Shown: piece after piece, positions 1-8,407 of the stretch
How positions within the stretch are numbered: the first letter of the stretch is position 1
Layout: each line of letters starts with the position of its first letter
DNA from: DAOUMF01 sp034408935
Lineage (GTDB): Bacteria > Chloroflexota > Dehalococcoidia > SM23-28-2 > RBG-16-64-32
DNA length: 64,000 bases
Direction: 5' to 3'
Assembly (NCBI GenBank): GCA_034408935.1
Contig: DAOUMV010000003.1
Span: 62,001 to 126,000, forward strand
Notes under the pieces: model-generated
The model's input: only the letters and a program-made list of their open reading frames with translations
Told to the model about the DNA's origin: nothing
Database searches by the model: none
Translations under genes and position numbers: made by a program

Positions 1-753
1 ACCTTGGTGGTCCTGTACTTCCTCCTCCAGTTCCTGGTGAAGCGGCGCTCCAACCTAATCAGCCAGCAGCGACGGGCTCTGGAGAGGCAGGCCCAGGATC
101 TGAAGGACAGCTATGAGTCCATCGTGGCCGTGCTCTGTGCTGCCCTGGACCTCCGCGATAACGTCACCTCCGGTCACGCCCAGCGGGTGTCAGAGCTGGC
201 CTCGGTGGTGGCCTGGCAGATGGGCCTGCGCAAGGAAGAGGTGCGCCAGATCGAAAAAGCGGCGATCCTCCACGACATCGGCAAGATCGGCGTCGCCGAT
301 GCCGTCCTCGCCAAGCCCGCCCCTCTCGACGACACCGAGTGGGCGGAGATGAGACGCCACCCGGAGCTGGGTTGCCGCATGCTCCAGGGGATCGACTTCC
401 TCAAGGACGCGACGGAAATCGTTTACGCCCACCACGAGTACTACGACGGATCGGGCTACCCCCGCGGCCTGAAGGGAAACGAGATCCCCCTGGGCGCTCG
501 CATCTTCGCTGTGGTCGATGCCTACGATGCCATGACTTCGTACCGCCCCTATCGCAAGGCGCGTCCCCACATCAAGGCGGTGGAGGAGATCGTGCGCAAC
601 AGCGGCATCCAGTTCGACCCAGACGTGGTTCGGGCGTTTCTGGAGGCGGAGCGGCGAGGCCTCTTGGATGACGGGCATCGAGACGGCCGGCGGGGGCCGA
701 AGGCTGACGCCGCTGAAGTTGAGGCGCCGACGGCCTCGCCTGCGGAAGACTAG
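1..753 (+). CDS. HD-GYP domain protein, 5' end cut by the window edge
   Basis: The reading frame is open to base 1, so the true start lies upstream. The visible part begins with a hydrophobic stretch (a membrane helix), then a short linker and a complete HD-GYP domain: HDIGKIG (the HD metal pair), YAHHEYYDGSGYP (the GYP signature) and VVDAYDAMTS. HD-GYP proteins hydrolyse the second messenger cyclic di-GMP, and all motif residues are present, so it is probably active. The tail after about residue 215 is charged and low-complexity. It is one of three HD-GYP proteins in this window. Which sensor domain precedes it cannot be seen. Confidence 0.9.
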   Translation, partial: TLVVLYFLLQFLVKRRSNLISQQRRALERQAQDLKDSYESIVAVLCAALDLRDNVTSGHAQRVSELASVVAWQMGLRKEEVRQIEKAAILHDIGKIGVADAVLAKPAPLDDTEWAEMRRHPELGCRMLQGIDFLKDATEIVYAHHEYYDGSGYPRGLKGNEIPLGARIFAVVDAYDAMTSYRPYRKARPHIKAVEEIVRNSGIQFDPDVVRAFLEAERRGLLDDGHRDGRRGPKADAAEVEAPTASPAED

Positions 754-766
754 CCGCGTCCCGCGC

Positions 767-1600
767 CTATACGTCGTCGGGGAGATCCGCCCCCAGCTCA
801 CGGGCCCAGCGCTCCATATCACCGAAGCGCTGTCGCCGGAACTCCTCTGCTAAGGCCATGCCGTGCCGCTGTCCCACCCCAGCGGCCCACGTCCTGATCA
901 TCGTCTCGATGACCGGCCGGTAGTCCTTCGGGTCGGCGTCCCGCAGGGGCGGGATGTCCAGGCCAGAGGCGGCGAGCTGCATCTGGAGCTCGGCCACCGT
1001 CAGCTCCATCTGGCTCGCGTGCTGGCACAGGGCCTCAATCTTGCGCTCCACATGGCCGGAGATATCCACGGCCTTGTTGGCGTCGTAGGGCACTTTGGCG
1101 AAGAAGTACTGCTCGCCCACGAAGTGGGGCTCGAACCCTTCGTCGCGGTGCTCGGGGTGGTAAAGGGGGAAGTGAGAGAAGCTGGCCGCCTCCATCGCCG
1201 CCCAGGCCACGGCCCGGTGGTCCTGATGGTTCTCGTAGGGCGCGAAGGGGTCCCAGATAAACAAGACATCCGGGCGGAAGCGGCGAATCGCCCGCATGCA
1301 GCGCTCCCGCAGCTCGTTGAGGGGGGTCTCGCTAAGGCGGCCGTCCTCATAGCCCAGGAACTCGATGTCGGGGTCAACGCCGAGCGCCTCCGCTCCCCGG
1401 CGGGCCTCCTCTTGCCGAGCCTCGGTGGTGAAGCGGGGGCTCCACTCCGGGTCGAGGGTGCCCCGCTCGTTGTTGGTGGCGATCACCTCGTGGACCTCGT
1501 ACCCCATATCGGCCATCCTGGCGATGGTGCCGCCGGCCATGAACTCCATGTCGTCGGCGTGGGCGACGATGACGAGGACGGTCTTGGTGGAGCCAGCCAT
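767..1600 (-). CDS. PIG-L (LmbE-like) deacetylase family protein
   Basis: The N-terminus carries VIVAHADDMEFMAGG, the PIG-L zinc site (usually AHPDDE; here the proline is alanine and the glutamate is shifted in a DDME context). A later HQDHRAVAWAA-type histidine motif supplies further metal ligands. The family removes acetyl groups from N-acetylglucosaminyl lipids, mycothiol or bacillithiol precursors, or other amides. The 277-residue length is normal. GGAG lies about 7 bases before the ATG. It is 14 bases downstream of the ceramidase-like gene on the same strand, so the two are probably co-transcribed. The exact substrate cannot be read from the sequence. Confidence 0.85.
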   Translation of the reverse strand: MAGSTKTVLVIVAHADDMEFMAGGTIARMADMGYEVHEVIATNNERGTLDPEWSPRFTTEARQEEARRGAEALGVDPDIEFLGYEDGRLSETPLNELRERCMRAIRRFRPDVLFIWDPFAPYENHQDHRAVAWAAMEAASFSHFPLYHPEHRDEGFEPHFVGEQYFFAKVPYDANKAVDISGHVERKIEALCQHASQMELTVAELQMQLAASGLDIPPLRDADPKDYRPVIETMIRTWAAGVGQRHGMALAEEFRRQRFGDMERWARELGADLPDDV

Positions 1601-1614
1601 CAGCTACTCCTCTC

Positions 1615-2955
1615 CTATCCGCTGACCGATTGCAGCACCTCGCGCGCCGTCTCCCGCACGATGCCCTCCGCCTCTGGCGCGAAAAAGGTGACGCCCGCCT
1701 CGTAGCCGCCCTGGGCGTATGCCTCCGGCGGGGCCACGTAGCCGATGTAGTCGTTGGCGTAGCAGGCCGGGAGCAGGTCCGGGACGCCGCACCCGGCCCG
1801 GATCGCCTCCGCCGTCTCCACGAAGAACTCCCCGGGAAGGGCCAGCAGCGCCAGGGCTTCGCCGAGGTATAGAGCCTGCACTTCCGTGTGCTGGGTGGCC
1901 GCCGGGGGCTGGCGCCGCGCCCAGGCCCCCGCCCAGCGCTCGTTCTGGGTCCGCGTGAGCCGGGCCATAGCCTCGCGCCGCTCATTGCTGCCTTCGCCCA
2001 GCGGTGCGGCCTTCGCCTCCAGCTCCGCGATGCGGGCGGCGTACTCCTCGTCCGACTGGAACGGCCTCAGCGGCAGCTCCATTTCCCGTCGGGCAGCGCG
2101 CAGGCGTGGCTGCACTATGCGGCCGGGGACAGCCTTCTCGGTGAACTCCTCCCAGCGGATGTTGTGTGCCCGCTGGCCAGGCCCCAGGGCCTGCAGGTCG
2201 CCGATGAGACGCAGCGCCTGACCGCCGATGATCTGGCCCGCCCGCTCCACGCTGTCGAAGTCCTGCCGTATCCAGGTGGGGTTGACGTTAGCGCAGGCGC
2301 CGTTGAGGTACACGGCAGGCGCCCCCGTTCGCTCTTGGACGATACGGCAGGCGACGCCTGGGAACTCCGCCGACACCATGAGGTTGGCGGCGCTCAACAC
2401 TGTGGCGTGACAGGCGAAGTTGAGGAGAGTGGCCACTGGCCTCCCGTCGTCGCCGTCCACCAGCAGCAGTCGCAGGACGGGGTCGATAGGCCAGTCCGGG
2501 TGGCGGCGGTTCTGCGATACGGAATCGACCAGCGACTGTCCCAGCTTAAGTGTGGCCGGTCGGCGCTGGCTGTGGGCGAAGACGACGGCGCCAGCGATCT
2601 TGCGGGCCATCTCGGTCGACAGCTCCTGGGCCAACCAGGAGAACATCCCTGCCCGCAGGCCCCAGGGACCGGCGTGGTTGTGGGTGGCCGCCACCAACAC
2701 GTGCTCCGCTGGGATGCCGCACAGTGATAGCACCTCCTGCCGCACCTCGGCCACGACCTGGGGGTGGACGCCTAGGAGGTCGCAGCCGACGATGGCACAC
2801 TGGTCGTCGCCGCCGTAGTCCAGCACCAGCACTCGGGCGAATAGCGGGTCGTGCACCCCCTGCGAGGGTTCGGTGCGATCGCCGTAGCCGTCCATGAAGC
2901 CGCCGGCGGGCGGCGTGATGTCGACGACGGCGGCCCCGGCCAGGAGGGTACTCAT
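1615..2955 (-). CDS. Neutral/alkaline ceramidase-like N-terminal domain protein
   Basis: The protein opens with LLAGAAVVDITPPAGGFMDG, typical of the neutral ceramidase domain (Ntan-type amidase fold), and continues with VAATHNHAGPWG and LNFACHATVL, the histidine motifs that bind zinc in that family. No signal peptide is visible, so it is probably cytoplasmic. At about 446 residues it has mainly the catalytic domain and lacks the long C-terminal part of true ceramidases. Start: ATG at 2955 puts the conserved domain right after the N-terminus. A TTG at 2976 would add seven residues; an AAGGAG sits 14 bases before that TTG. The pairing with a PIG-L deacetylase suggests joint amide hydrolysis of an unknown compound. 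Confidence 0.75.
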   Translation of the reverse strand: MSTLLAGAAVVDITPPAGGFMDGYGDRTEPSQGVHDPLFARVLVLDYGGDDQCAIVGCDLLGVHPQVVAEVRQEVLSLCGIPAEHVLVAATHNHAGPWGLRAGMFSWLAQELSTEMARKIAGAVVFAHSQRRPATLKLGQSLVDSVSQNRRHPDWPIDPVLRLLLVDGDDGRPVATLLNFACHATVLSAANLMVSAEFPGVACRIVQERTGAPAVYLNGACANVNPTWIRQDFDSVERAGQIIGGQALRLIGDLQALGPGQRAHNIRWEEFTEKAVPGRIVQPRLRAARREMELPLRPFQSDEEYAARIAELEAKAAPLGEGSNERREAMARLTRTQNERWAGAWARRQPPAATQHTEVQALYLGEALALLALPGEFFVETAEAIRAGCGVPDLLPACYANDYIGYVAPPEAYAQGGYEAGVTFFAPEAEGIVRETAREVLQSVSG

Positions 2956-3003
2956 GCTATGGACGATCCCGGGCAATGAATTGCGCGGCTCTCCTTTTCG
3001 AAG

Positions 3004-3023
3004 CCGCCGACTTCAGTCGGCGG
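3004..3023 (-). terminator. Hairpin downstream of the dehydratase fusion gene
   Basis: A perfect 8-base stem (CCGCCGAC / GTCGGCGG) with a TTCA loop lies between the stop of the gene at 3055 and the start of the ceramidase-like gene. There is no clear U-run after the stem on the minus strand, so it may be a weak terminator or only an RNA end-stabilising structure. Confidence 0.4.
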
Positions 3024-3054
3024 TGCCGTCTTCGCATCTCCCAGCCTGCAGTGC

Positions 3055-4467
3055 TCATCGTTTGCGTGGGCTGAGGATGCGCCGCAGATCCTGCGTGGGC
3101 AGGTTGCCGCCGCTGAGGATCAGCGCCACCTTCTTCCCCTTCAGCCGCTCGCCCATCTTCAGGGCGGCGGCCATGGCGGCCGCCCCGGCGGGCTCGGCCA
3201 GCTGCCGGGCCGCGCGCAGCAGGAGGGCGATCGCCTCACGCATCTCATTGTCACTCACCAGCAACATGTCGTCCAAGTGGTCGATAAACGTCCTCACCGA
3301 CGCGAAGAAGGGCGTTCCCGTGGCCAGCCCCTCGGCGAACGTCTCTATGGGCGCCTGCTGGAGCCTGCGCTCCTTCCAGGAGCGGTAGATGGCCGGCGCT
3401 CCCTCCGCCTGAACGCCGATGACCTTCACGTCCGGCCGCAGCGTCTTGGCGACGAGGCAGTGGCCGCTGGCGCCGCTACCGCCGCCGATGGGCGCGATGA
3501 TGACGTCAACGTCCGGCAGTTCCTCCACGATCTCCAGGCTGACGGTGGCCACTCCCGACACGAGCTCGGGAGCGTTGATGTGATGGACGTAGCGCATCCC
3601 CTCCCGGCGCGCGAACTCCTCCGCCCAGGCCCGCGCCTTCTCGAAGTCGCGGCCGTGGACTGCCACCTCGGCGCCCAGGGCCTCGATCGCCTCCAGTTTG
3701 AGAGGGTTGGAGCGGCGGGGCACGGCGATGACGCAGCGCATCCCCACCAGCCTTGCCCCGTAGGCCAACGACTGCCCGTGGTTGCCTGTGGACGCTCCAA
3801 CGATGCCCCGGCGACGCTCCTTTTCCGGTAGCGACATCGCCAAGTTCACCCCACCCCGCACCTTGAAGACGCCGATAGGTTGGAGGTTCTCCAGCTTTAG
3901 GTACGCCTGGCAGCCCAGCAACCGCGAAAGGTAGGGGTTGTGAACCAGAGGCGTCCGCTTCAGGTACGGCTCGATTGTGTGCCTGGCGCGATAGATGTCG
4001 GCCATCGTGGGCCGCTCTTGGATGTTGCGGTCGTAGACCATCCCCACGACGCCCGAGCGAAGGCTATCGCACACGCGGCCTATCTTGTCCTTTATCTCCT
4101 GCGGCAGGATGTCGCTGCGCAGGAAGCCCAGCCGCTCGAAGTACTCGGCCAGGTCGGTCGTGATGAACACCTCGTCCTGGGGGAAGCGGTGGATCAGCTC
4201 GCGCACGACGAGGCGGCCCCAGCCCCGGCCTTGCTCCTCCTCCATCACGGCGACGGAGCCCAGCTCGTGCGTCTGCCGGTAGGGCTTGATGCGGCCGAAG
4301 GCGACGATGCTGTCATCGCTGCCCTGCCGCCGGACGACGATGAACTGCTCGGGCTCCAGCCATTCCCCGTCCAGGCGCAGCCGCTGCACGGCGTCGCCGA
4401 TGAAGGACATGTCGTCCGGCATAGCCGGGGTGATCGTGTGGGGCGGGAGCGCCGTTGCGTCGGTCAT
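3055..4467 (-). CDS. GNAT acetyltransferase fused to threonine/serine dehydratase-like PLP enzyme
   Basis: Residues about 10-150 read as a GNAT fold (VMEEEQGRGWGRLVVREL carries the acetyl-CoA R/Q-x-x-G-x-G/A loop). Residues about 160-465 are a fold-type II PLP enzyme of the IlvA/threonine ammonia-lyase and serine racemase group: VFKVRGGVN holds the Schiff-base lysine, GASTGNHGQ the substrate loop, and IAPIGGGSGASG the phosphate-binding glycines. The lyase half is close to a catabolic threonine dehydratase and has no ACT domain for isoleucine control. The GNAT half could acetylate an amino acid or serve as a ligand sensor. Alternative roles are serine racemase or hydroxyaspartate dehydratase. 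Confidence 0.85.
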   Translation of the reverse strand: MTDATALPPHTITPAMPDDMSFIGDAVQRLRLDGEWLEPEQFIVVRRQGSDDSIVAFGRIKPYRQTHELGSVAVMEEEQGRGWGRLVVRELIHRFPQDEVFITTDLAEYFERLGFLRSDILPQEIKDKIGRVCDSLRSGVVGMVYDRNIQERPTMADIYRARHTIEPYLKRTPLVHNPYLSRLLGCQAYLKLENLQPIGVFKVRGGVNLAMSLPEKERRRGIVGASTGNHGQSLAYGARLVGMRCVIAVPRRSNPLKLEAIEALGAEVAVHGRDFEKARAWAEEFARREGMRYVHHINAPELVSGVATVSLEIVEELPDVDVIIAPIGGGSGASGHCLVAKTLRPDVKVIGVQAEGAPAIYRSWKERRLQQAPIETFAEGLATGTPFFASVRTFIDHLDDMLLVSDNEMREAIALLLRAARQLAEPAGAAAMAAALKMGERLKGKKVALILSGGNLPTQDLRRILSPRKR

Positions 4468-4570
4468 GAGGTCATTCTAGCGCAGGATCGTCGTGAGAGC
4501 TTCCGAAACCCGCGGCGATGGCATAGAATACGTGGGTAGCCAGCGGTCAGTTTTCGGAAGGAGGTTCCCC

Positions 4571-4861
4571 GTGCCTACCTACGTGGTGCTGTACCGTTTC
4601 ACCGACCAGGGCCTGAAGGGCATAAAGGACACCGTGAAACGCGCCCGCGAGATTCGCGCCGAGAACGAGAAGCGTGGCTTCAAGGTCATCGGCATGTACT
4701 GGACCCAGGGCCGGTACGACCTGGTGGCAATCATGGAGGCGCCGAGCGAGGACGCCATGCTGGCGGGGCTGTTCAACATCGCCCAGGCGGGCAACGTCCA
4801 CAGCGAGACGCTGCGGGCCCACACCGAGGCGGAGATGGAGAAGGCGCTCGGGGCCGGCTAG
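4571..4861 (+). CDS. GYD domain protein
   Basis: This small protein of 96 residues shows YVVLYRFTDQGLKGIKDTV at the start and GRYDLVAIMEAP in the middle, the layout of the GYD family (ferredoxin-like fold, function not established). I place the start at GTG 4571 because GGAAGGAGG ends about five bases before it; a longer open frame back to 4493 has no ribosome site and no family similarity. It is transcribed divergently from the dehydratase fusion and converges on the Gfo/Idh/MocA gene, 4 bases from that gene's stop. Confidence 0.85.
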   Translation: MPTYVVLYRFTDQGLKGIKDTVKRAREIRAENEKRGFKVIGMYWTQGRYDLVAIMEAPSEDAMLAGLFNIAQAGNVHSETLRAHTEAEMEKALGAG

Positions 4862-4865
4862 CGCC

Positions 4866-5939
4866 TCACTTCTCTAACCATAGATCGATCGGCTTCTGGG
4901 CGTCTGTCCGGAACGGCAGCGCCACGCGCAATCCCGTACGAGCCGACTCGTAGGCGGCGCAGATGATCTCCAACACGGCGCGGCCGTCCTCGCCGGCGAG
5001 GGTGGGCTGCTCCCCCTCCCGCACACAGTCCACGAAGTGCGCCATCTCCTGGGGGAAGCCCTCACTCCAGGCGTCCTCGAACCCCGTCCACGTCCAGCCC
5101 TTGGTATCGGGCGCCTTCTCCATAGCATAGCCGTAGCCGGGCGCGCTGTAGGTGCTGAGGGCGGAGCCGCGGGCCAGGTCGGCCACCGTCAGCCCCTCGG
5201 AGCCGTAGATCTCGGCGCGGTCGTCCAGGCCGCCGGCGCGGGCCCAGGAGTTCTCGGCCACGCCGATGCCGCTGCCGAATCGCATCACCACCAGCGAGTG
5301 GTCGTCCCCCCTTGTCTGCTTCTTATGGACGAAGCGGCCCAGTTCGGCGTAGACGCTCTCTACCGCTGCGTTGCCGAACACCCAGCGGCAGAAGGCGATG
5401 GAGTGGCAGCCCATGTCCATGAGGACGCCGCCGCCGGAGCGCTCTACGTCCCAGAACCAGCTCGAGTGCGGGCCGTAGTGGCACTCTAGGTGACGAGCGT
5501 AGTACACCCCGCCCAGGGCACCCTCGTCCGCCAGTTGCTTGGCGCGGACGTACTTGGGGGCGAAGCAGAGGTTCTCCCCGTACATCAGGATCACGCCCTT
5601 GTCCCGACAGGCATCGATCATGCGGTCGCAGTCGGACAGGCTGAGGGCGAGCGGCTTGTCCACCAGCACGTGCTTGCCAGCGGCGGCCGCGGCTAGAGTG
5701 ACGCTGGAGTGGAGGTCGTTGGGGCAGGCCACGGTCACGGCGTCGATGAGGTCGCCCTCCAGCATATCGTTGTAGTCGACGAAGGCGTGGGGGATGCCGA
5801 AGGTTCGGGCGAATACCCAGACGTGTTCGGCATTTGGGGAGGCGGCGGCGACGATCTCGGCGTCCGGGACCTGCCGCAGCGCCTGGGCGTGCAGGCTGGC
5901 CACGAATCCCGAGCCGACGATCCCGATGCGGACTGTCAT
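4866..5939 (-). CDS. Gfo/Idh/MocA family NAD(P)-dependent oxidoreductase
   Basis: The N-terminus has RIGIVGSGFVASLHAQAL, the GxGxxA/G dinucleotide-binding loop, followed by VTVACPNDLHSSV and the strongly conserved KHVLVDKPLALS, whose EKP/DKP lysine is catalytic in this family. The C-terminal half is the mixed alpha/beta substrate domain with a GCHSIAF-type histidine motif. These enzymes oxidise or reduce sugars, inositols or related polyols. The start overlaps the GNAT gene stop by four bases (ATGA), so translation is coupled in a three-gene run with the lipoprotein upstream. The substrate is unknown. Confidence 0.88.
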   Translation of the reverse strand: MTVRIGIVGSGFVASLHAQALRQVPDAEIVAAASPNAEHVWVFARTFGIPHAFVDYNDMLEGDLIDAVTVACPNDLHSSVTLAAAAAGKHVLVDKPLALSLSDCDRMIDACRDKGVILMYGENLCFAPKYVRAKQLADEGALGGVYYARHLECHYGPHSSWFWDVERSGGGVLMDMGCHSIAFCRWVFGNAAVESVYAELGRFVHKKQTRGDDHSLVVMRFGSGIGVAENSWARAGGLDDRAEIYGSEGLTVADLARGSALSTYSAPGYGYAMEKAPDTKGWTWTGFEDAWSEGFPQEMAHFVDCVREGEQPTLAGEDGRAVLEIICAAYESARTGLRVALPFRTDAQKPIDLWLEK

Positions 5940-6526
5940 GGCGTCTTCGCCTCCTCGATGTAATAGCGCATGATCGGCCGGTCTTGCGAGCGCCGCAGCA
6001 CCTCCGCGAAGCCTACCTTGCGGAAGGTGGAGGCGATGCCGGTGTAGCCGGAGTAGCCGGTCAGACCTCCCTTCAGCTCCACGGGGTACGCTTCCACGAT
6101 CTTGGCGCCCCGCTGGCGAGCGTAGTCGATTGCCGCTTGGAGCAGCTTCGCCATCAGCCCCTGGCGCCGAAATCGTTTATCGACGACGAAGCAGACGATC
6201 GACCAGACGGGCTGGTCGTCCACGCGTTTCAGCGTTCGCGAATGCTCCAGGTGCGGGTACTTGTCGCGCGGGCTCAGCGCCACCCAGCCTACCGGCTCGC
6301 CCCTCGCGTAGGCCAGCAGTCCTGGGACTTCGCCCGAATCGACGATGCCCTTCATCGCCTGCTTGTTCTGCTCACCGCTGTTGCGGTCGAAGTCCCTGCG
6401 CCGCAGCCGGAACCACATGCACCAGCAGCCGCCGTCGGCCCCGTCCGGCCCGAACAGCGTCTCCAGGTCCCGCCAGCGATCTGGTGTGAGGGGGTAGAGC
6501 TCAAGGTGGGCCTTTCGGAGGGTCAT
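5936..6526 (-). CDS. GNAT family N-acetyltransferase
   Basis: The protein (about 196 residues) has an acetyl-CoA loop RFRRQGLMAKLLQAAID and the upstream beta strand pattern WSIVCFVVDKRF of GNAT enzymes, with YPVELKGG later. An N-terminal segment rich in W and C (GGCWCMWFRL) is typical of a GNAT subgroup common in Actinobacteria and Chloroflexota. I use ATG 6526, which overlaps the previous gene by four bases, rather than the 26-residue longer frame. The substrate is not identifiable. The overlaps on both sides argue for one operon with the lipoprotein and the oxidoreductase. Confidence 0.82.
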   Translation of the reverse strand: MTLRKAHLELYPLTPDRWRDLETLFGPDGADGGCWCMWFRLRRRDFDRNSGEQNKQAMKGIVDSGEVPGLLAYARGEPVGWVALSPRDKYPHLEHSRTLKRVDDQPVWSIVCFVVDKRFRRQGLMAKLLQAAIDYARQRGAKIVEAYPVELKGGLTGYSGYTGIASTFRKVGFAEVLRRSQDRPIMRYYIEEAKTP

Positions 6527-7101
6527 GTCGTGCCTCTGTAGTGACGATAGAAGTGACGAGCGGTCAGGAATACAGCATAGGCGATACCGGCCATGGTGCC
6601 ACAAAAAAAGACGAGGCCGATAAGAGAGAAAAGGAGGAAGAACCCGATGGCAATCGCGTTCTGAACTGGCTCCTCTCTGATACCCTCAAGGATCTGGTCT
6701 GGCCCAGACTGTTTGGGGAGTTCTCTGATCTCCGGTGCCGGCTCGTCGGCGGATGCGGCGGGCTCTTCAACTTCGTATCTTTTGCCTTCCTCGTAGGGAG
6801 CAGCGAGAATTAGGCGTCTGTCGGCGGTCAGCACCTGGATGCACTTGACTCCCTGGCTGCCGATCCCAGCGCCATATATGTCCTCATACAGAAGCGTCTC
6901 GAAGGGCTCTACATGACGCTCCGGCAGGTAGTCGGCCCTATTCCCTCGAACGAGCTGACAGTCACCTTCGAAGAGTGCCCGGGTTATCAACGGCTGATCG
7001 GTGCCGTTCACCACGGTGTACTCTGCCACGGCGTCACACGCCGTCAAGATCAGCCCGGCACCGAGAGCCAAGACCGCCAACGATACGAGCTTGATACGCA
7101 T
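6523..7101 (-). CDS. Hypothetical lipoprotein with C-terminal membrane helix
   Basis: I do not recognise a named family. The first 22 residues are a lipoprotein signal: charged start MRIK, hydrophobic core, lipobox LTAC with the cysteine at 22. Residues 23-120 form a small extracytoplasmic domain with paired cysteines (GDCQLVRG and GVKCIQVL). A proline/acidic linker follows, and residues about 148-182 form a hydrophobic membrane segment with a basic end (ARHFYRHYR). A protein anchored at both ends would keep its middle domain outside. Its stop overlaps the GNAT start (ATGA). Base composition is somewhat more AT-rich than that of its neighbours. Confidence 0.7.
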   Translation of the reverse strand: MRIKLVSLAVLALGAGLILTACDAVAEYTVVNGTDQPLITRALFEGDCQLVRGNRADYLPERHVEPFETLLYEDIYGAGIGSQGVKCIQVLTADRRLILAAPYEEGKRYEVEEPAASADEPAPEIRELPKQSGPDQILEGIREEPVQNAIAIGFFLLFSLIGLVFFCGTMAGIAYAVFLTARHFYRHYRGTT

Positions 7102-7110
7102 GGCTCATCT

Positions 7111-8298
7111 CTAAGACCCGTTCCCGAATGCCTTCGTTACCTTCCCTATCGCCCTCACCACGTCGTCCATATCCGCTGTCGTCACCGTCGGGTGTACCAG
7201 CAGCGTGAATAGCTCGTCAGCCAGGCGCTCCGCCGCCGGGCAGGGGAGGCTGCCGTAGCCCGCGTCTCGGAACACGGGCTGTTTGGGCAGCGGCGTCGGG
7301 TAGCGGCGTGTCACGGGGGCCCCCTCAGCGGCCACCGCCCGCACGAACTCCTCGATGCCCACCGATAGCGCTCCCGGCCGCAGGCGGCAGATGTACTTGT
7401 AGTAGCTGTGCACCGCGTATGGTGCGACGTACGGCGTCTCGACGGCCTCGATCTCACTCAAGCGCTCCGAGAGGTAGGCGGCATTGCGGCGGCGCGCCTC
7501 CAGGTACTCGTCCAGCCGCCGGAGCTGCACCAGCCCCGTCGCCGCCTGCATGGACGTCATCCGGTAATTGTAGCCCAGTTCCAGGTGGTAGTAGGCGCGC
7601 TCTCCTTCCATGGGCCCCTCGCCGTGGTGGCGGATGCGCCGCATGCGCTCGGCCAGGGCGTCGTCGTTGGTGATGACGGCGCCGCCCTCGCCGCCGCTGG
7701 TCATGATCTTATCCTCCCAGAAGCTGAAGCAGCCGAGTGGGCCGATGGTGCCCACCTTGCGCTCCTTGTACAGGGCGCCGTGGGCCTGGGCCGCGTCCTC
7801 GATGACGGCGATGTCCTGCCGCTCCGCCAGGGCCAGCAGCGCGTCGAGGTCGGCCGGATGCCCGTTCAGGTGCACGGCCACGATCGCCTTCGTCCTCGCT
7901 GTGAGGCGATCCGCCACGCTCTCCGGCGACAGGCAGTACGTCTTCGGGTCCACGTCGGCGAAGACAGGGACCGCCCGCTGGTGCAGCACCGGCGTGGCGG
8001 AAGCGATGAAGGTGTGTGCCGGCACGATCACCTCGTCGCCGGGGCCGATGTCCAGGGCGGCCAGGGCGGTGTGGATGGCGGTGGTGCCGGAGCTGGCGGC
8101 GACGCAGTGGCGGACGCCGTGCCAGGCGGCGAACGCCTCCTCAAAGGCGGCCACGGTGTCGCCGGTGAGTTGCGTCAGGCGGCCGGAGCGGAGCGCCTCC
8201 GCCGCAGCGGCGACATCATCCTCGGCCAGGGCGGGCCAGGGTGGGAATGGCGTGGCGCGGACCGGCGGGCCGCCGTCCAGCGCGAGCTTGTCAGCCAT
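7111..8298 (-). CDS. DegT/DnrJ/EryC1/StrS family aminotransferase
   Basis: This 395-residue protein matches the sugar aminotransferase family: ASSGTTAIHTALAAL near residue 65 binds the PLP phosphate, VIEDAAQAHGA holds the aspartate that pairs with the pyridine nitrogen, and FWEDKIMTSGGEGGA holds the Schiff-base lysine. YRMTSMQAATG near residue 235 is also characteristic. Members transaminate keto-sugars for antibiotic, lipopolysaccharide or surface sugar synthesis. No other sugar biosynthesis gene lies beside it, so the pathway is unknown. A TATAAT box sits 11 bases before the ATG on the minus strand. Confidence 0.9.
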   Translation of the reverse strand: MADKLALDGGPPVRATPFPPWPALAEDDVAAAAEALRSGRLTQLTGDTVAAFEEAFAAWHGVRHCVAASSGTTAIHTALAALDIGPGDEVIVPAHTFIASATPVLHQRAVPVFADVDPKTYCLSPESVADRLTARTKAIVAVHLNGHPADLDALLALAERQDIAVIEDAAQAHGALYKERKVGTIGPLGCFSFWEDKIMTSGGEGGAVITNDDALAERMRRIRHHGEGPMEGERAYYHLELGYNYRMTSMQAATGLVQLRRLDEYLEARRRNAAYLSERLSEIEAVETPYVAPYAVHSYYKYICRLRPGALSVGIEEFVRAVAAEGAPVTRRYPTPLPKQPVFRDAGYGSLPCPAAERLADELFTLLVHPTVTTADMDDVVRAIGKVTKAFGNGS

Positions 8299-8308
8299 CG
8301 GTGGCCGT

Positions 8309-8369
8309 ATTATAGGTCACCGCTCGGCGGGCGGCTACGTTCCGCCAGCGCCAACGTATCCGCTATACT
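8309..8369. promoter_or_regulatory. Divergent promoter region between aminotransferase and SDR
   Basis: On the minus strand a perfect TATAAT (8309-8314) lies 11 bases before the aminotransferase ATG, which would give a very short leader. On the plus strand TATACT (8364-8369) lies 38 bases before the SDR start. Neither has a good -35 at 17 bases. Confidence 0.5.
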
Positions 8370-8407
8370 ACCCCAAGGGTTCGCCCGGATTTCGAGGAGG
8401 TACGCAG

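Noticed and set aside
863..1705. Plus-strand frame of 280 codons opposite the PIG-L gene
   Set aside because: It has no family motifs and mirrors the codon positions of the deacetylase.
5834..6541. Plus-strand frame over the GNAT gene
   Set aside because: It is proline, arginine and alanine rich without recognisable motifs; a shadow frame.
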